A DNA stretch of 64,000 bases from Antedon mediterranea (Eukaryota > Echinodermata > Crinoidea > Comatulida > Antedonidae), in contig NC_092675.1 in assembly GCF_964355755.1 (NCBI RefSeq), forward strand, positions 19,294,912 through 19,358,911. Direction: 5' to 3'. The notes under the pieces were generated by a model. It saw only the letters and a program-made list of their open reading frames with translations. It was not told the origin of the DNA and searched no databases. The translations under genes and the position numbers were made by a program. Below, in pieces: positions 1 to 13,060 of this stretch. Numbering within the stretch: the stretch's first letter is position 1; each line of letters opens with the position of its first letter.

Positions 1-3000
1 ATAAGCTAAGAATTAAAACAATATGTTTTCTACCGTAGTGTAGCACTAGTAACGAACGTAAAGTTTACTGAAGTCATTAATTGGATTTTGTAAATAGTTT
101 TTTCATATTAAAGAATTGTACTGGTCAAGAAACAGTGTTGTGCTAATAATTCACAGTTGACCAATAATTGGCAAAACAAAATATGCTTGCATTTGTTAGC
201 CTATTACAATATATAGTACATTCCATTATATATCTTTTACGATTAAACTTATCAACTGACTTTAGTAGTTCCATAATTTATTTTAAATATAAATTGAAAA
301 AGATTTCAGATTTACTGACCTTTCAACATTGACTAGTTAAAATGGCCATTTTTGCTTTTATTACATCATTTTACTAGACTGTAAATTTCGGTATACATAA
401 GTGAATTTTTTTAATGTACTATGAATCAAAGAAAGCATACTAATTATTAGTAGTTCTAAGCCATTTGAACAAGCATCCAATCACAGTCCCCAACCATCAG
501 GATGTTTATCAATACAAACGAAATCGTATCTTTTTAAAAAGTTTATTACATCAATTTAATCGACTATAAATTTCGGCATCCCTAAGTAAAAATATTTGAA
601 TGTAGCATAAATCAGAGATTGAATGTTAAATTTTGAGTACTAGTTTTGTATTTTTATACCCTTTTTTTTTGCCATTCAAAGAACATCTCATCATAAAATG
701 ACTATTTACCAATAATTAAATTAATCTATACATTGTATAAGTAAAGAATAGTAGTGTACAGTGTATAGGTAAAGAATATTTCATATAATCTTCTTCAAGA
801 TTAATCCTTCCTCTAAACATGAAATGTTGCTGCAATATGCCAATGATTACTAGTGAATACATAAATCATGTTGAAAATGAATTAAGCATTGAGGTATATA
901 ATAATATAATAACGTCAGATTTATGACCAATCGATTTCACTGAATTACACTTTGATGATTTTCAATAGGATGCACACTTTAATGAATATTGAATATAATA
1001 ATAGGTACTAATCAGTATGTATCACTTATGATGGTACCAAAATTCAATCAGTAATCAATGGAACGATAAATTCAAATATAAATTAGAATAGTTGAAGGAA
1101 TAGTCTCTGCATATATCTCGAAAATCATATTTCATTGAGGTAATGAAATTCAGGATTTTACAGAGCAAAAAACAGGGGAAAAAATAGTATGGTGGTTTTA
1201 TGTTTTAAATAAGCATTATCCAGATTGTACAAAGAATAAGTTGACACCAAACTGGCTACATCTCAACAGAAAACAGTAGGCCATCTTGCATTGGGCATCT
1301 GCACCCAAGACAAAACCTATATTGGTAAAAACAATACTAGAATTGGAAGCATGTTAACCAATTAAGCTACTGCTGCAACACCATATACACTAAATGTATG
1401 GTAGAGGATCAATTAACCTCTAAGTTGTGCGTGATCATTGAGGGTTGATGCACTTCTACATCACGCTTCCCTTTAATACAACTCATTAACAAACATATCA
1501 ATTTCTATTCAATTCTGAAATTGTTTCCAATACATTATATCTATACGATTATTCTTTGTTTGTAATACTAAAAACATTATGTTAAAAAATAAACCAAACT
1601 GCTATTTCTAATAATATCTTAGATTTGGAACGAAATTCATTTTTTAACACACAAAAATGCGCCAAAATTCCGCCAAGAAATCGATTGAAAACTAAAACAA
1701 ACATAATGAAAATGTTCCGATAAATAATTCAAAGTCTGTATTTAACAACTTTATTGGCATTTCAGTTAGGTAAACAAGCATGATCAATAATCAAATTTCA
1801 TGTCTATACCATTGATGACAAAGTATTACTATTAGTGAAATAATGATCAGAGCTTTAGTCTGTATAATGGATATTTACTGTTCGTTAAGGTCAAATATTT
1901 ATAGTTACTCAATGATTATTATTACATGTTATTGAAATCAATTTAAGAAATAAGTATGCAAATTAAAGACGCCTTTGACCTCAGACTAGAAGACTAGACA
2001 TTCATTTACTTTGCATGTAGATGTGTTGGTTCAATTAAATTTATATTTAATTAGTAAATGTAGTTGGTAATTTGACATTTTTTTAAATTTTTGTAAGATA
2101 TCTGAAACATAATTGATATAGTTATCGGTTTGATAAATCATAAATATTACCAGTATCCAAACACATACTGTATGTATGTATGCATTTTTACATTAATACA
2201 TAGGTACCTAGGAATTTGGATCTTTTAATCTACATTATCACCTGGAAGATATAACCATTAACCAAAAAAATTGATCATTATACAGCTAGGAACTAAATTA
2301 GGTACATGGACAACCCTCAATCTTTCTAAATGTCTAAAGTTATAGGATTCCAAAGAAGTTAGTGATTTTTTACACTAAGATGTTAAACCCACATTAACTC
2401 ACAAATAAAGCATACAAAAGCATGGTTTATCACTTGAAATAAGCCACTTTTACCCCTACACAAAATATAGGTAAATCTTCAAAAGGACCAATCCTGCGCC
2501 TCTCTCATTTTTGTTCATAAATCTAGATAACCTGCATTAAGGAACACTAATTGCATGTAAATGCCAGTTTTATATATCATAATACCATTATTAAAAAGGT
2601 TATTTTTTTAACAGTTAGTTGCTGTTCAAACAATGTAAGCCTATACTTAAGGGAATGAAAAAGAACTGCAAATTCAATGAATACCTATTTTAACATTTAA
2701 TACTCCAGTTTTACTGATAACTCTTTTCAAACCATGGCATAAATGCTTTTTAAAAACTGAAATAGAATGCTTTAAAAGATCATCAACCTCTTGTGACATT
2801 GTAAAAAAAAAACATCAAATACATCTATTGTCATCCTTTTCCTAAATCCATTTCATATCAGTTTAATTGTTTGGTACCCAACGATTCAAATGATAATCAC
2901 TGTCTCCCGGCAATTTTCAGATAGTTTGAAAAGATACCACAACAAAAGACCGAACAATCTCAATTAGATTAAGGATTAAAAAAACCCAAAAAGGATATTA

Positions 3001-3600
3001 GTATCAGAGTAGATCAAATGAATCAACACTATATGAACATTGCACTAGAGATAGTCCAACAAATCAGGAATCTTTAACCTTGAGACTAAGTGTATTTAAC
3101 CTTTTCGCTGTTTTTATTTGTACATAGATCACAGTGTTTGGTGATCTATACTTCGAACAATACCGACCATCAGTGAAAATTACACATAAAAGTAATTATG
3201 GTAATACAGAGAGATAATTATTATCATTATGAGCTCATCGTATTATCATTACAGATATAAGTATTGCATTGTTATCAGAAACAAGCTGGTAAAAGACCAA
3301 AAGTCTATAGACCTAAATAATAGAAGAGAAATATAATAATGTTTAAAACCTTTTTGTTTCAATTGATATTTAAAAATACATGGAACAGTCTATCCGTTCT
3401 AATTCAGGTATGCCCTGGCTTAACCTCACTATGGCCACGCCCAGCAAGTCTGAGAACATACCATGTAATGTATATAAAAATGATGCTTGTTTGCAGAATG
3501 TAAAAGTTTTAGTGAAAAGATTTCTATTTCATTGTTATTCTTTATGTTATACAAACGATACTATAAACTACACAAACCAGAAATGGTGTTGGTAGTCTAA
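1..3600. other. AT-rich noncoding sequence
   Basis: No open frame of protein-like composition and no recognisable RNA gene. A 71-codon frame at 3380-3595 has random composition and no family signature. Poly-A/T runs occur at about 661-671 and 2803-2812. Confidence 0.5.
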
Positions 3601-3874
3601 ATGCCGCTTACCTGGAGTGGAGTTGTGGCTTGGTGGTTATGATGCTTGTCTACCACTCCAAGGGTCCTCAGACAGTAGCCCTTTGCCCACGAAGTGGGGG
3701 ACAATTACAAAAAGAAGAATTTTGTAGTAGATCACCTCCTAATAAATGGTACAGTCTGCTATCTCGTGGGACCACTCCAACGTATTACCGTCAACAATTC
3801 TTTTCGTAATTGTCGCCCACTTTATGGGGAAAGGGCTACTATCGGTTTATCCAGGTAAGCAGGCACGAAATAAT
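3601..3874 (+). repeat. Fold-back element ending in the CCAGGTAAGC repeat
   Basis: Left arm 3674-3722 (starts AGTAGCCCTTTGCCCAC) and right arm 3796-3840 (ends GGGGAAAGGGCTACT) are imperfect inverted copies around a ~73-base loop. The loop includes a copy of another dispersed phrase, ATGGTACAGTCTGC. Immediately after the right arm comes TTTATCCAGGTAAGC-AGGCACGAAATA, the 3' phrase found at six other places in the window. This looks like a non-autonomous transposon with an intact terminus. Confidence 0.5.
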
Positions 3875-4009
3875 TCTAATGTAAGACGTTAATGCAATTT
3901 TTAATAGTTTTACATTTTTAACAGTATTTTTTACTTTTTATCTTGTATTTTTAATCTGTTTAATACTGCACGTTTTTAAATTGTTGCAATACTGTTGTTT
4001 TAATCTACC

Positions 4010-4078
4010 AAGCAAAGTGAATTTCCATTTTTATGGACAAATAAAATTTCTTGAATCTTTAATCTTGAATCTTGAATT
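4010..4078 (+). repeat. 3' tail of a non-LTR retrotransposon
   Basis: AGTGAATTTCC, then GGACAAATAAAATTTC, then imperfect TTGAATC heptamers up to 4078. This is the usual form of CR1/L2-like LINE 3' ends with a short tandem tail. The related end at 40992-40941 on the other strand shares TTTCC..GGACAAATAAAA. No reverse-transcriptase frame is attached, so it is a 5'-truncated copy. The upstream T-rich stretch from about 3890 may belong to it. Confidence 0.45.
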
Positions 4079-7000
4079 AACAGAAACAACTTCTGTGTTT
4101 GTATAAAATAGGTCTACTGAAAAAAAAATGGCTAAAAATAATTAGTCCTTTGAATTTGTCAATTAATATCTGAGTCAAAATGTTAAAGATGAAAAATTGA
4201 CCTCTGTGTTACAGTTTTATAAAACTTTAGCATATTTTGAGTCATCTTTATATATTTATGTTTATCCATTGTACTATTGTACTGTTTTCAAATTTGTATC
4301 CAAACATACATCTTGTACGTTTTTTTTAATGGATTTGACAACATGAACCCCAACACTGACAGACTTTGTTTGTTTACAACATTTAAAGTTGTAATCATTC
4401 AATATAAATCATTTGTAAGGGGTAGACTAAACTGTTTATAGTAACACCTGTCAAAAAAACTATAAAAAGATTAACCAACAAAATCTACATCAGAAATCTT
4501 CTGCTGTACATGCTTGAAGGGGCATAAATACTGAAGAGCAGTCAAAAGGCCAAGTACTCAGGAAGTGTAAGTATGTAAAGCTTCCATCACTAACTTTAAA
4601 CAATGAGTTGATCTTGAGTGATTTAGTTGTTGCAGAGGTAAACACTTGTAACTCATGTCTTTTTTGAGAGGTAAATAGGTTGTTAAATTAAGTTTCCAAT
4701 CAAATTGAAGGAGCTATAAACATTTCAAACAATAGAGTACATTCCAAATTGTTGTTTTGCTGAAGCTGGTTCCTATTTAAACTGTAATAAGAAAATTGAA
4801 GCTTTGCAGTCCCAAACCCATGCCAGACACACTAGTAGGTCAAATTTAAAAAGTATTAAAGCTCTTTACATACTAACTATAAATACAGAAGAAACCATTT
4901 ATGGAGAAGGGTGTTTATATTGCTCTTTGAGAAAAATAGGCTATTATCGGTTTATCCAGGTAAGCTAAAACATTAAATAGATTAAAATTCTTCTCTGAAA
5001 CCTTGCCTTTCTACAATATGCCAAGGTTCTAATACTAGAGTAGGCTCTCTACTGAACAGTAGACAGACATCCAAATGGAAATAAAACAGATCAATAAGAC
5101 CACCATAGTAGCAACACTAATTGAAATAATTAATCTCTAAATCCATGTATAATTACTGCATAATCTTAGTATTTACAAATATTATTAAAACTATCTATTA
5201 TATCTTGTATAATTACTAAATCTATGGAATTAAACTTGGGAGGTTCAAAACTGGTTTATAATTATAACATATACATAATTGCTCAATTTTCTATCAGTTC
5301 TATCATAATCTTGCACAAAACATTGTTACAAAATGACACTGGGTATATTTTGTGCAATAAAAAAATATTAATATTACTTTGAAATAATAGTTATAAAAGT
5401 TAATTTATAAATTAAAGAATTATTTCATCGGTCACTGACTCATCCCGTCAATCAAATGATCATATATTTATCATATTCACTCAGGACATGAAGCTGTAAA
5501 AAGATCAACTTGCATATCTCTGCATTAGTTGCAAATTACAAAGACAAACTGACCAATTATAATAACTCTGTTACTACACCATGATTTTCTTACCATTGAA
5601 AGTGACATGGTCATTAAATGAGTAAATATACGTTCATTTGTCTAGATATATGGTTTGTATAGATCACATAATATATAGCAATAAATTGTACTGACAGGCC
5701 AATATTAGGTAAGCCAATGCATTGTAAACTAATGCTAGGTAAACAAATCCAATATCAAAATTCAGATTAGAAAACAATAATAAGATATAATATGAATGGC
5801 AATAAAAGGTCAAGTGTGATCGGTGCACATAAACTTCTCACCCTGATGTCATAGGTTCAGTCTTCTTGAAGAAATAAACGAAGGATGTAGCCAAAGACTG
5901 GACTTTGATAGACTACTACAGTACTGTACTGTACACAGGTACTGTATTGTGCACAAGTTCACATATAGGAAATATAAAATACAAAATTGCTAAGATTTTC
6001 AAGTTACCTGCACAATATAAACAAGTTAAGTAGAGATGAACAAACATGAACATATGTTAAAACATGTCAAAACATCAATCTAGGAAATATCAAGTCTTGT
6101 TAAATTCCAGGTGTCAAGATATTGCAGGTGTCAACACAAATTAGAAGCTAGATCAGGCTGGTAACATTCACTGTACAGCTACCTTGATTTCATCAAAAGA
6201 TGTATAATTTTATCAGACTACTTCTATAAAATATTAATGGTAATGAATTAATAGTGATAGGTATTTTGGATGGCAGTTGGTATATGTTTGATAATGAAAT
6301 ACAATTTTATAAACATGTGCACACTTGGAATCCAAACAGTTGCACTTATAACCAACATATTTTGTCAAATAAATGTAATGAAATCATTTTAATTTTAAAT
6401 TTATATTTGAATATTGTGATTCATGTTTTTATTTAATTTTTAATCAATTTCCAAAGAGAAACTCTATACCAGCTGGTGATAAATAAATAATAAAATACGC
6501 CAATGAACAGTATTAAGTCACCTGAACAAAAAAATTATGCATGAGACTGATAAAACATATGGAAAAACCATATTCAAATAATATCTCATCAGGTTAAAAG
6601 GCTAGGTGATTCTAAGACAAATGACAGAATAATCCTAATGTTTACATGCCGCACTTTGCTGTCTCTTTTAACCTAAACTTAACATACCGCGAGATTTACC
6701 TACTGTCTTTCTACCCATCAGGCAAAGTTCTCTAAATCCTTCGTAATGTTTCTAGGTCATTGACGTCTGAGCGCGCTCACATCTTATGGATATCACTCGA
6801 ATTAAAAATTGCGAGTTTCTAATGGAATCCATAGTCAGTGGATTAGTGTTGAAATGTAGAAATGCTGTAAACCGTTTCAACAGTTATTCTCATTTGTCAT
6901 ATGGTAAACTAAACTGCCTTTATACGATGTCTGTGTACTTTGAAAACAAATCAGAAAGCGTCACATTATTATGATAGTTTACTGTGTATTACTTGAGTCT

Positions 7001-10000
7001 GAACTGTTTATTGAACAATGACCCATAGCATTAACAAATCTGAATCAAATAAACATCATTATTTTAAATTATGTTTATAAATTACAATTAAGTATAGTTC
7101 ACATAGTTAGAAAATGTTGTACATTATGTTTTCTAAAGAAATTTAGTTCTAATTTAGTATTGGTTAACATTCCAAATAGTTTTGAGTCAAATTAGAAATT
7201 GATCTTATTTTTACCTCTACCTATTAATAGGCAATATATAATACTCCTGTATGTTCCTATATATTTTATTGAATAAGATTTAACATATCTATATAGTGTT
7301 ATACAGAGTCACAACTTACATTGAGGACACACTCTAGTCTTATGTTTGAATGCCATTAAATCAAGAAATACAAAATTGGTTAATTCTGTAACTGATTACC
7401 CATGACATGTGAACAGGCATTTATGAACAGTGGTTGCAACAGGAGATTATATATCCAGGACAAAAAATAGTTAACTCAGTATCCCATTGATATTCTGGCT
7501 ACAAACAATCTAACCTTCATGTCAAATTTAACTTTTTCTGACAAATGGAATGTTTGTAATGACCCAGTGCTAACTCTAATGGTCCATGGGCCTGTAACTA
7601 ATAATAGAGTATATCCACACAGTAGCTGTTTGATAAACTAGTTTAATATTGTTACATATTTATACCTTCTCATGTTTAATTTATTCCCTCTACCCTTGCT
7701 AATGAAATTTATCTGAATAATATATCCCAAGTACAAATGATTAATTTTACATATTTGTTCACTATAATTTTCCCCGATTCAATTTAGAAATTGAGGAGAG
7801 ACAGAGAGACAGATGACATTTTAAACGTGTTTAACAAATTCAACGTCAACACTTACGAAAGAAATACGACGAAGGAACAAGATTACTGTTCCTTCTCTCA
7901 TTAAACAAACGAAGATAAAATGGCATATATAATATATATCTCTTTAAACCTACACCCTGTGATTTCAAACAGAGTGAGTACCATTAGAGCAAAAAGGTTT
8001 CGTAGATTTAAACCCCATTATCATCACACTCTTAAATCAATAACGAAATTAGATTCTTTAGTCTTAAATTTATTGTATTTTCTCTCATGTAATAACCACT
8101 TAGAAATGTCTAATGTAAGAATCAAATCCTTTATGTTATACCTGTTTAACCAGACTAATATAATATTATTGGTCACCATGTCGCCATTCAGATCACAGAC
8201 TAATTAATTTATTAATTTTTATTTATGAAGTTTAGCGTCTTAAGCTGTATGTATGTTCAATCAAAACATAATCGCAGGATTTCTTTCACTCATCTTGTTA
8301 TCTTGTCTCTTTTCAAGGATGGAACAAGATTAAATTTTCTCTTCATCATCTACAAATTAGCATTTATTTCATAAACTAAGAATCGGAATTAACCTTGTAA
8401 AACAACAATCTGTCTTGTTTTCATGTTTTAAATTAATTTCCATGGCTTCATATAGTCCAGATATATTGTACACCAGTTGGTACAGGAATAGAGCTAGCTT
8501 CCTATGCAAAATAGGCTTTGGGAAACTGTATTATATAAAAATGATTAGTCCTAGATTAATACTAGATAGTCTTATCCCCTCTTCTGTGAGATCATCCCAA
8601 ATCCATTTGATTAAGTTAAGCAACATTGGACTGACAGAGAATAAGGAGTACCCAAAAAAAATCCAATAATATAGTGTAGTAGTGTTTGGTGGTTTAAACA
8701 GTAATGAATGCTGGATTAAAAATATTATATTAAAACAAGCTGACCACACACACTTTGGAAAAATAAAATTTGAACTAATATTATAGAATTACTACTTTAA
8801 GTTATGCAATTAGTATAATGCTGTCACTAATGATGAGAATTATGTCTGGTGCACTAATCTGGTAGTATATGAAATATCTTCCCCAGTAAAATGAGAAAGA
8901 AAAAACAGCTGGACCAAAAGAAATGTGAATGCACTTTTGCATCTAAAGATGGTGTAACACTTTTAAGTTGCAGCAGGAAACTAAAATAGTATACTACTGT
9001 ATAATAATACCAACAATCTTAGAGAAAGTGTTTTGATGTTACTCCTTTTGTAAGAACATAAAATTAATACTGTATAATTAAGGGGCGGAATTGGCAAATA
9101 GTTAAAAAATACTTAGTCGTTTAAATCGTATTGAAGCAATGAACCATATACTATTGTTTCGTTGTTTCTGACTGATGAACCGATACAACTAATGATCCTT
9201 CTACTTGTGTAAAGACTAGAGTACAATTCAACTTTTCTACTTGCCACAGAACTCAATGAAAAAGGCTATTTGTCCAGAAAGTCTTGTTAACAGACTGCAT
9301 TTCGAGTACAAAAGAATTTGGAACCTGGTTTTAAGAGAATTACTATAGATAATTACTGTATTATTATTAAGACAAATAAAAAAATACAGTATTTACAAAC
9401 AGTTAAAATGCTATGAACATTTAAGCTTGAAAAGTATGACTGAACAGTGAGTTGAATAACCGACTTTAACTATTTTAAAATGGATAAAATAATGCAGTAC
9501 AATTAAAAATAATTTTAAAAGACATTATGACCTTACATAGTGGGTGCTGAAAGGTATTAAAGAAGAAATTCAATTTTTATTTTAATAGAGAACAATATTA
9601 TTTAAAAGATAGTGACGATAAAAAAATGTACATGCATGTTTCATAATAACATTTGTTTCTCACAAATAGTTAATCATAGACTGAGTAGTCATTACTATAT
9701 TTCTATACTACCCATCAATTTGTAATGTGCAATTTGTATGTTTTTACGCAAATAGCTAAATACCTCAGGATTTTTTTTTTTCTATAAGTGTCAACAGTTT
9801 GCCATTAAGATCAGTAATTTTTGTTTGCAGTTTGAAAATGTATCGAAGAAAGGCTGAACTGAGTAAACTTTGCTGTGTGTTTATTTCACAGATTCTTCAT
9901 CATCTCTTTACCGGGCGACAATAAGTTGTGTGCAAATAATCAGAGACAGGATATAAATCATAATGACAAATCAAACATCAAACAACAAAGCAATCTGTCA

Positions 10001-11775
10001 AATAGATTATGTAAGAATTCGGTAACAAATACCCAAAGAAATATTTTCACGTATACAGTGTTATTCATAATATCGTTTTAATGCAATAACAATAATAATT
10101 TATAGGAATTTATGTAGATATACAAATTGTTTATCATTTTTATGTTATAAAACAATAAATATAATATTCTGATGTTTATACTCGCAAACTATTTCCAATC
10201 AAAAATCTGTTTTATAGTTTATTTCATGTTCTCTTTAAAAAAAATACCATTAGTAGACTGAACACATTTAAAGAGAAGACAATTTTGTATATTTAAACCA
10301 CATATCTTCATTAGAGGATGCTGTATCTATTAGGACACAGATACAGATATTTATAGAATATTTGAATCAAAATATGTACATGACAGTTTCTTACCAGTTC
10401 TGATTTTCTTTTAAACTATTAATTTTAGATTCATTACTTATTGGAGAAATTGTTCTTAAAAGCACACGGCACTTTTGTGGATATCAGTTTTCGTGGAAGG
10501 TAAACGTGTCTAAAATGTAAACCAAATTCAGTCGCTCTTTTCTAAATTGCTCAACATATCTACATTTAAGCTTCAACTGTAGCATATATATAGTAATTGG
10601 TTTGTATGCAACGATGCATAGCTTAAATAAGTGTTATAATTGACTAAACACTTTTACGTAGCCATTATATATCTCTAAAGAGAGATGGAGGGAAATAGAG
10701 TTTGAAGAATTCTATTTAACATATGTTCACCCTACATTATCTTCAAGTCCTTTCGAAAGGAAGGTGAAAATGTGAATTGGTATATGGCACTTGCCAATAA
10801 CTAATCTATATCACAAATTTGTATATAGATTCATAAGATGTATAGTTTTTACTTTTTTTAGATGATCATATATTAATGGTTTCCGTGCCCAAGGGGGTGT
10901 GTACAACATGCTATTACACACATTTTCAGCACGCCAACATGAAGTGTGTTGTGATAACTAATGAGTTTCAGAACCAAAAGGCAACTTGGGCCATTCCTAA
11001 CAATTGTTGATTCACAGTTGTTATATTGTATTTCGTAGTTGTATAACTTTTAGGATACAAGGTAACAAGTATAACTAAACAGTTTTTGGGGATCGACCAT
11101 GACAAGCATCAACAATTATAGAAGCCCAATAGTCAAAATTGGATCTGGTAGCTACTGAGTGTACAATCTCGTACAGAGATAGCCTATTGGAGAACTTCTA
11201 CAGAGATAGCCTATTGGAACACAGTTAGCTAAACTATGTGGTTTCAAAAATAAGGTTTTTTTATTGTCATCATGTGAACATATAATCCTAATGTATGTGA
11301 AGACAGCTATACCATTTGTTACAATAGGAATCTGTTCAAAGATGTGATATTTACAGCTCTGCTGGGATACAGTCCTTGGCCAATTTATTCTATTTAAAAG
11401 GAGACAGAATATATCATTCAACACTTGTGTTCATCCACCTTCTGCCCAAGGCCTTCACTTTCATGCTTCAGCTTTCCAGCCTAGTTTGAAACAGGTTAGA
11501 AAATTGGTGGTGACAAGATCACTGAAGCAGTTTACTTAAGCACTAGGTAATGTGGAATGCTCCAATTAGGGTTATGTTTGATCTGTAGACAATGGGCCTG
11601 GGGGTTTTAAATAACTTTACTGTGGTCTGAGATGATTTACATCTTACTTTTAACATTCCTCTCTTTGCTGCATCTTTAATTAAATAAATCATTTCATAAT
11701 TCGTTAATATGGGTGCCTATTTTTGTTGATTTGGTTATATCGCATGTATACAATTCATGCTCACATTTGGCTTAA
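4079..11775. other. AT-rich noncoding sequence with one short repeat copy
   Basis: No coding exon was recognised. A copy of the GGTTTATCCAGGTAAGCTA repeat lies at 4936-4980. A cluster of overlapping TACTGTAC words lies at 5919-5955. Frames at 6786-6974, 7920-8207, 8415-8669 and 11152-11424 have no family signature and lie in ordinary AT-rich sequence. At 11174-11217 a ~28-base phrase (CAGAGATAGCCTATTGG) is present twice. Confidence 0.4.
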
Positions 11776-12430
11776 TTAAAGCTCAGGTACAGGCATGAAT
11801 TTTAAATATAATATCTGGTTAATTGTACATAAATCAAATATTTGTAACAGAAATCGAGACAAAAAAACATGAATTTCCCTTAATATGGTCAAATACAAAA
11901 TTTGGCAAAATTCTTCCATAAAAAACAGAAAGACTTTTTTTCAGTAGTTAGGTAGTTAACCTAATGTAATAACATGTCTGGTGACTCCCTAGACGGTGAA
12001 AAAAGATGGTGGATATACTGTACAGTGGATAATTTTTGCTATAGCATGAAAATAAAAAGCTGAAGTTGAATAAAAATATCAGAAATGTAATATTCAAGTT
12101 ATATTACCTATATTTAGTCATCTGATTACTTACCACACCGTTTATTTTTCATAGCTTTTTAAAATGCCTCTCTATTTACAAAATTTGTGTACAAAAGAAT
12201 AGAGATTTTACTGTGTAATTTGAACTATCCCCCCACTGATAAGAAAGTGCTTATTTTCAACAAGCTCGTGTAACACAAATAAAATCCCAAAAATTATGAA
12301 ACATAGGGAAACTATAGTCTATAATAATATATATATATAATATAGTCAATAATTATCGATCTATAGTATAGATCGATAATTATTGGAATGTATGATCAAT
12401 AGAAATTTTTTGCCCGCACCTGGCCTTTAA
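11776..12430 (+). mobile_element. TTAA-bounded non-autonomous DNA transposon, copy 1
   Basis: The 655 bp are bounded by TTAA on both sides (11776-11779, 12427-12430). Ends inside the TTAA are imperfect inverted repeats: AGCTCAGGTACAGGCA on the left, and AGGCCAGGTGCGGGCA when the right end is reverse-complemented. A near-identical copy lies at 57813-58413 in the same orientation. There is no transposase frame. A TTAA target is typical of piggyBac-type elements, but the termini lack the usual piggyBac CCY start, so the superfamily is open. This copy carries an extra ~50 bases near 12315-12367 that create a palindrome. Confidence 0.6.
12347..12385. repeat. Perfect 39-bp hairpin palindrome inside TTAA element copy 1
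   Basis: Arms of 17 bases (CAATAATTATCGATCTA and its complement) flank a TAGTA loop. Copy 2 has only the right arm, so the left arm arose as an inverted duplication after the copies separated, or was lost from copy 2. An (AT)n run lies just upstream. Confidence 0.75.
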
Positions 12431-12790
12431 TGTTCTTTTTATAATAGGGAAGTCTTTCAAAAATGTAATTTTATTTTCTGTTGTGTTTTAAAGTATTTTT
12501 TGTTTTGTTAACTATCACATATTAATATTTTTTATTAAATTCATTTAAGAATCATTATATTATTATTTTGAAACAATAATTCTATTGATTGATATTCTAT
12601 AATTGACATTTCTATAAGTGGTATTACAGTATTATTATCATATCTCATATCAACTATCAATCACAAGCCTTTAACATAGCTGAAATGTATATAGTTTATG
12701 GTGTTATGCACAAAACATCAATTAACCAACTAATGCATGCTCTCTCCTAATATCCCACCTAAAGTAAATGGGGTAAAAATAGCAAATTTC
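12431..12790. other. AT-rich noncoding sequence
   Basis: I see no gene or structured repeat in this stretch. Confidence 0.4.
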
Positions 12791-13060
12791 AATGGGGTAA
12801 TATATAGAACATGGTCTGGCTAAGCTTACTGTAGATAAGCTTCCATTGCTTACATGTGTAAAACTATGCTAAAACGGATGACTGAACACTGAGGTAAAGT
12901 AATACATTATATTAATTCAAACACACTCAAAAGTCAAATGCAACGGGTTAATTTATATAGAACATGGTCTTGTAAAGCGCCTCTGATCCGATTTTATTGC
13001 TTATGTTAAGCCTGTACAATGAATATGCTTAAAATGGATGAATGAATATAAAGGCAAAGG
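12791..13060. repeat. Diverged local direct duplication, two units
   Basis: Unit 1 (12791-12899) and unit 2 (about 12942-13058) share, in the same order, TATATAGAACATGGTCT, ATTGCTTA, GCTTAAAATGGATGA-like and AAGGCAAAG-like blocks. They differ by small indels and many substitutions, so the duplication is old. No coding frame crosses both units. Confidence 0.45.
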
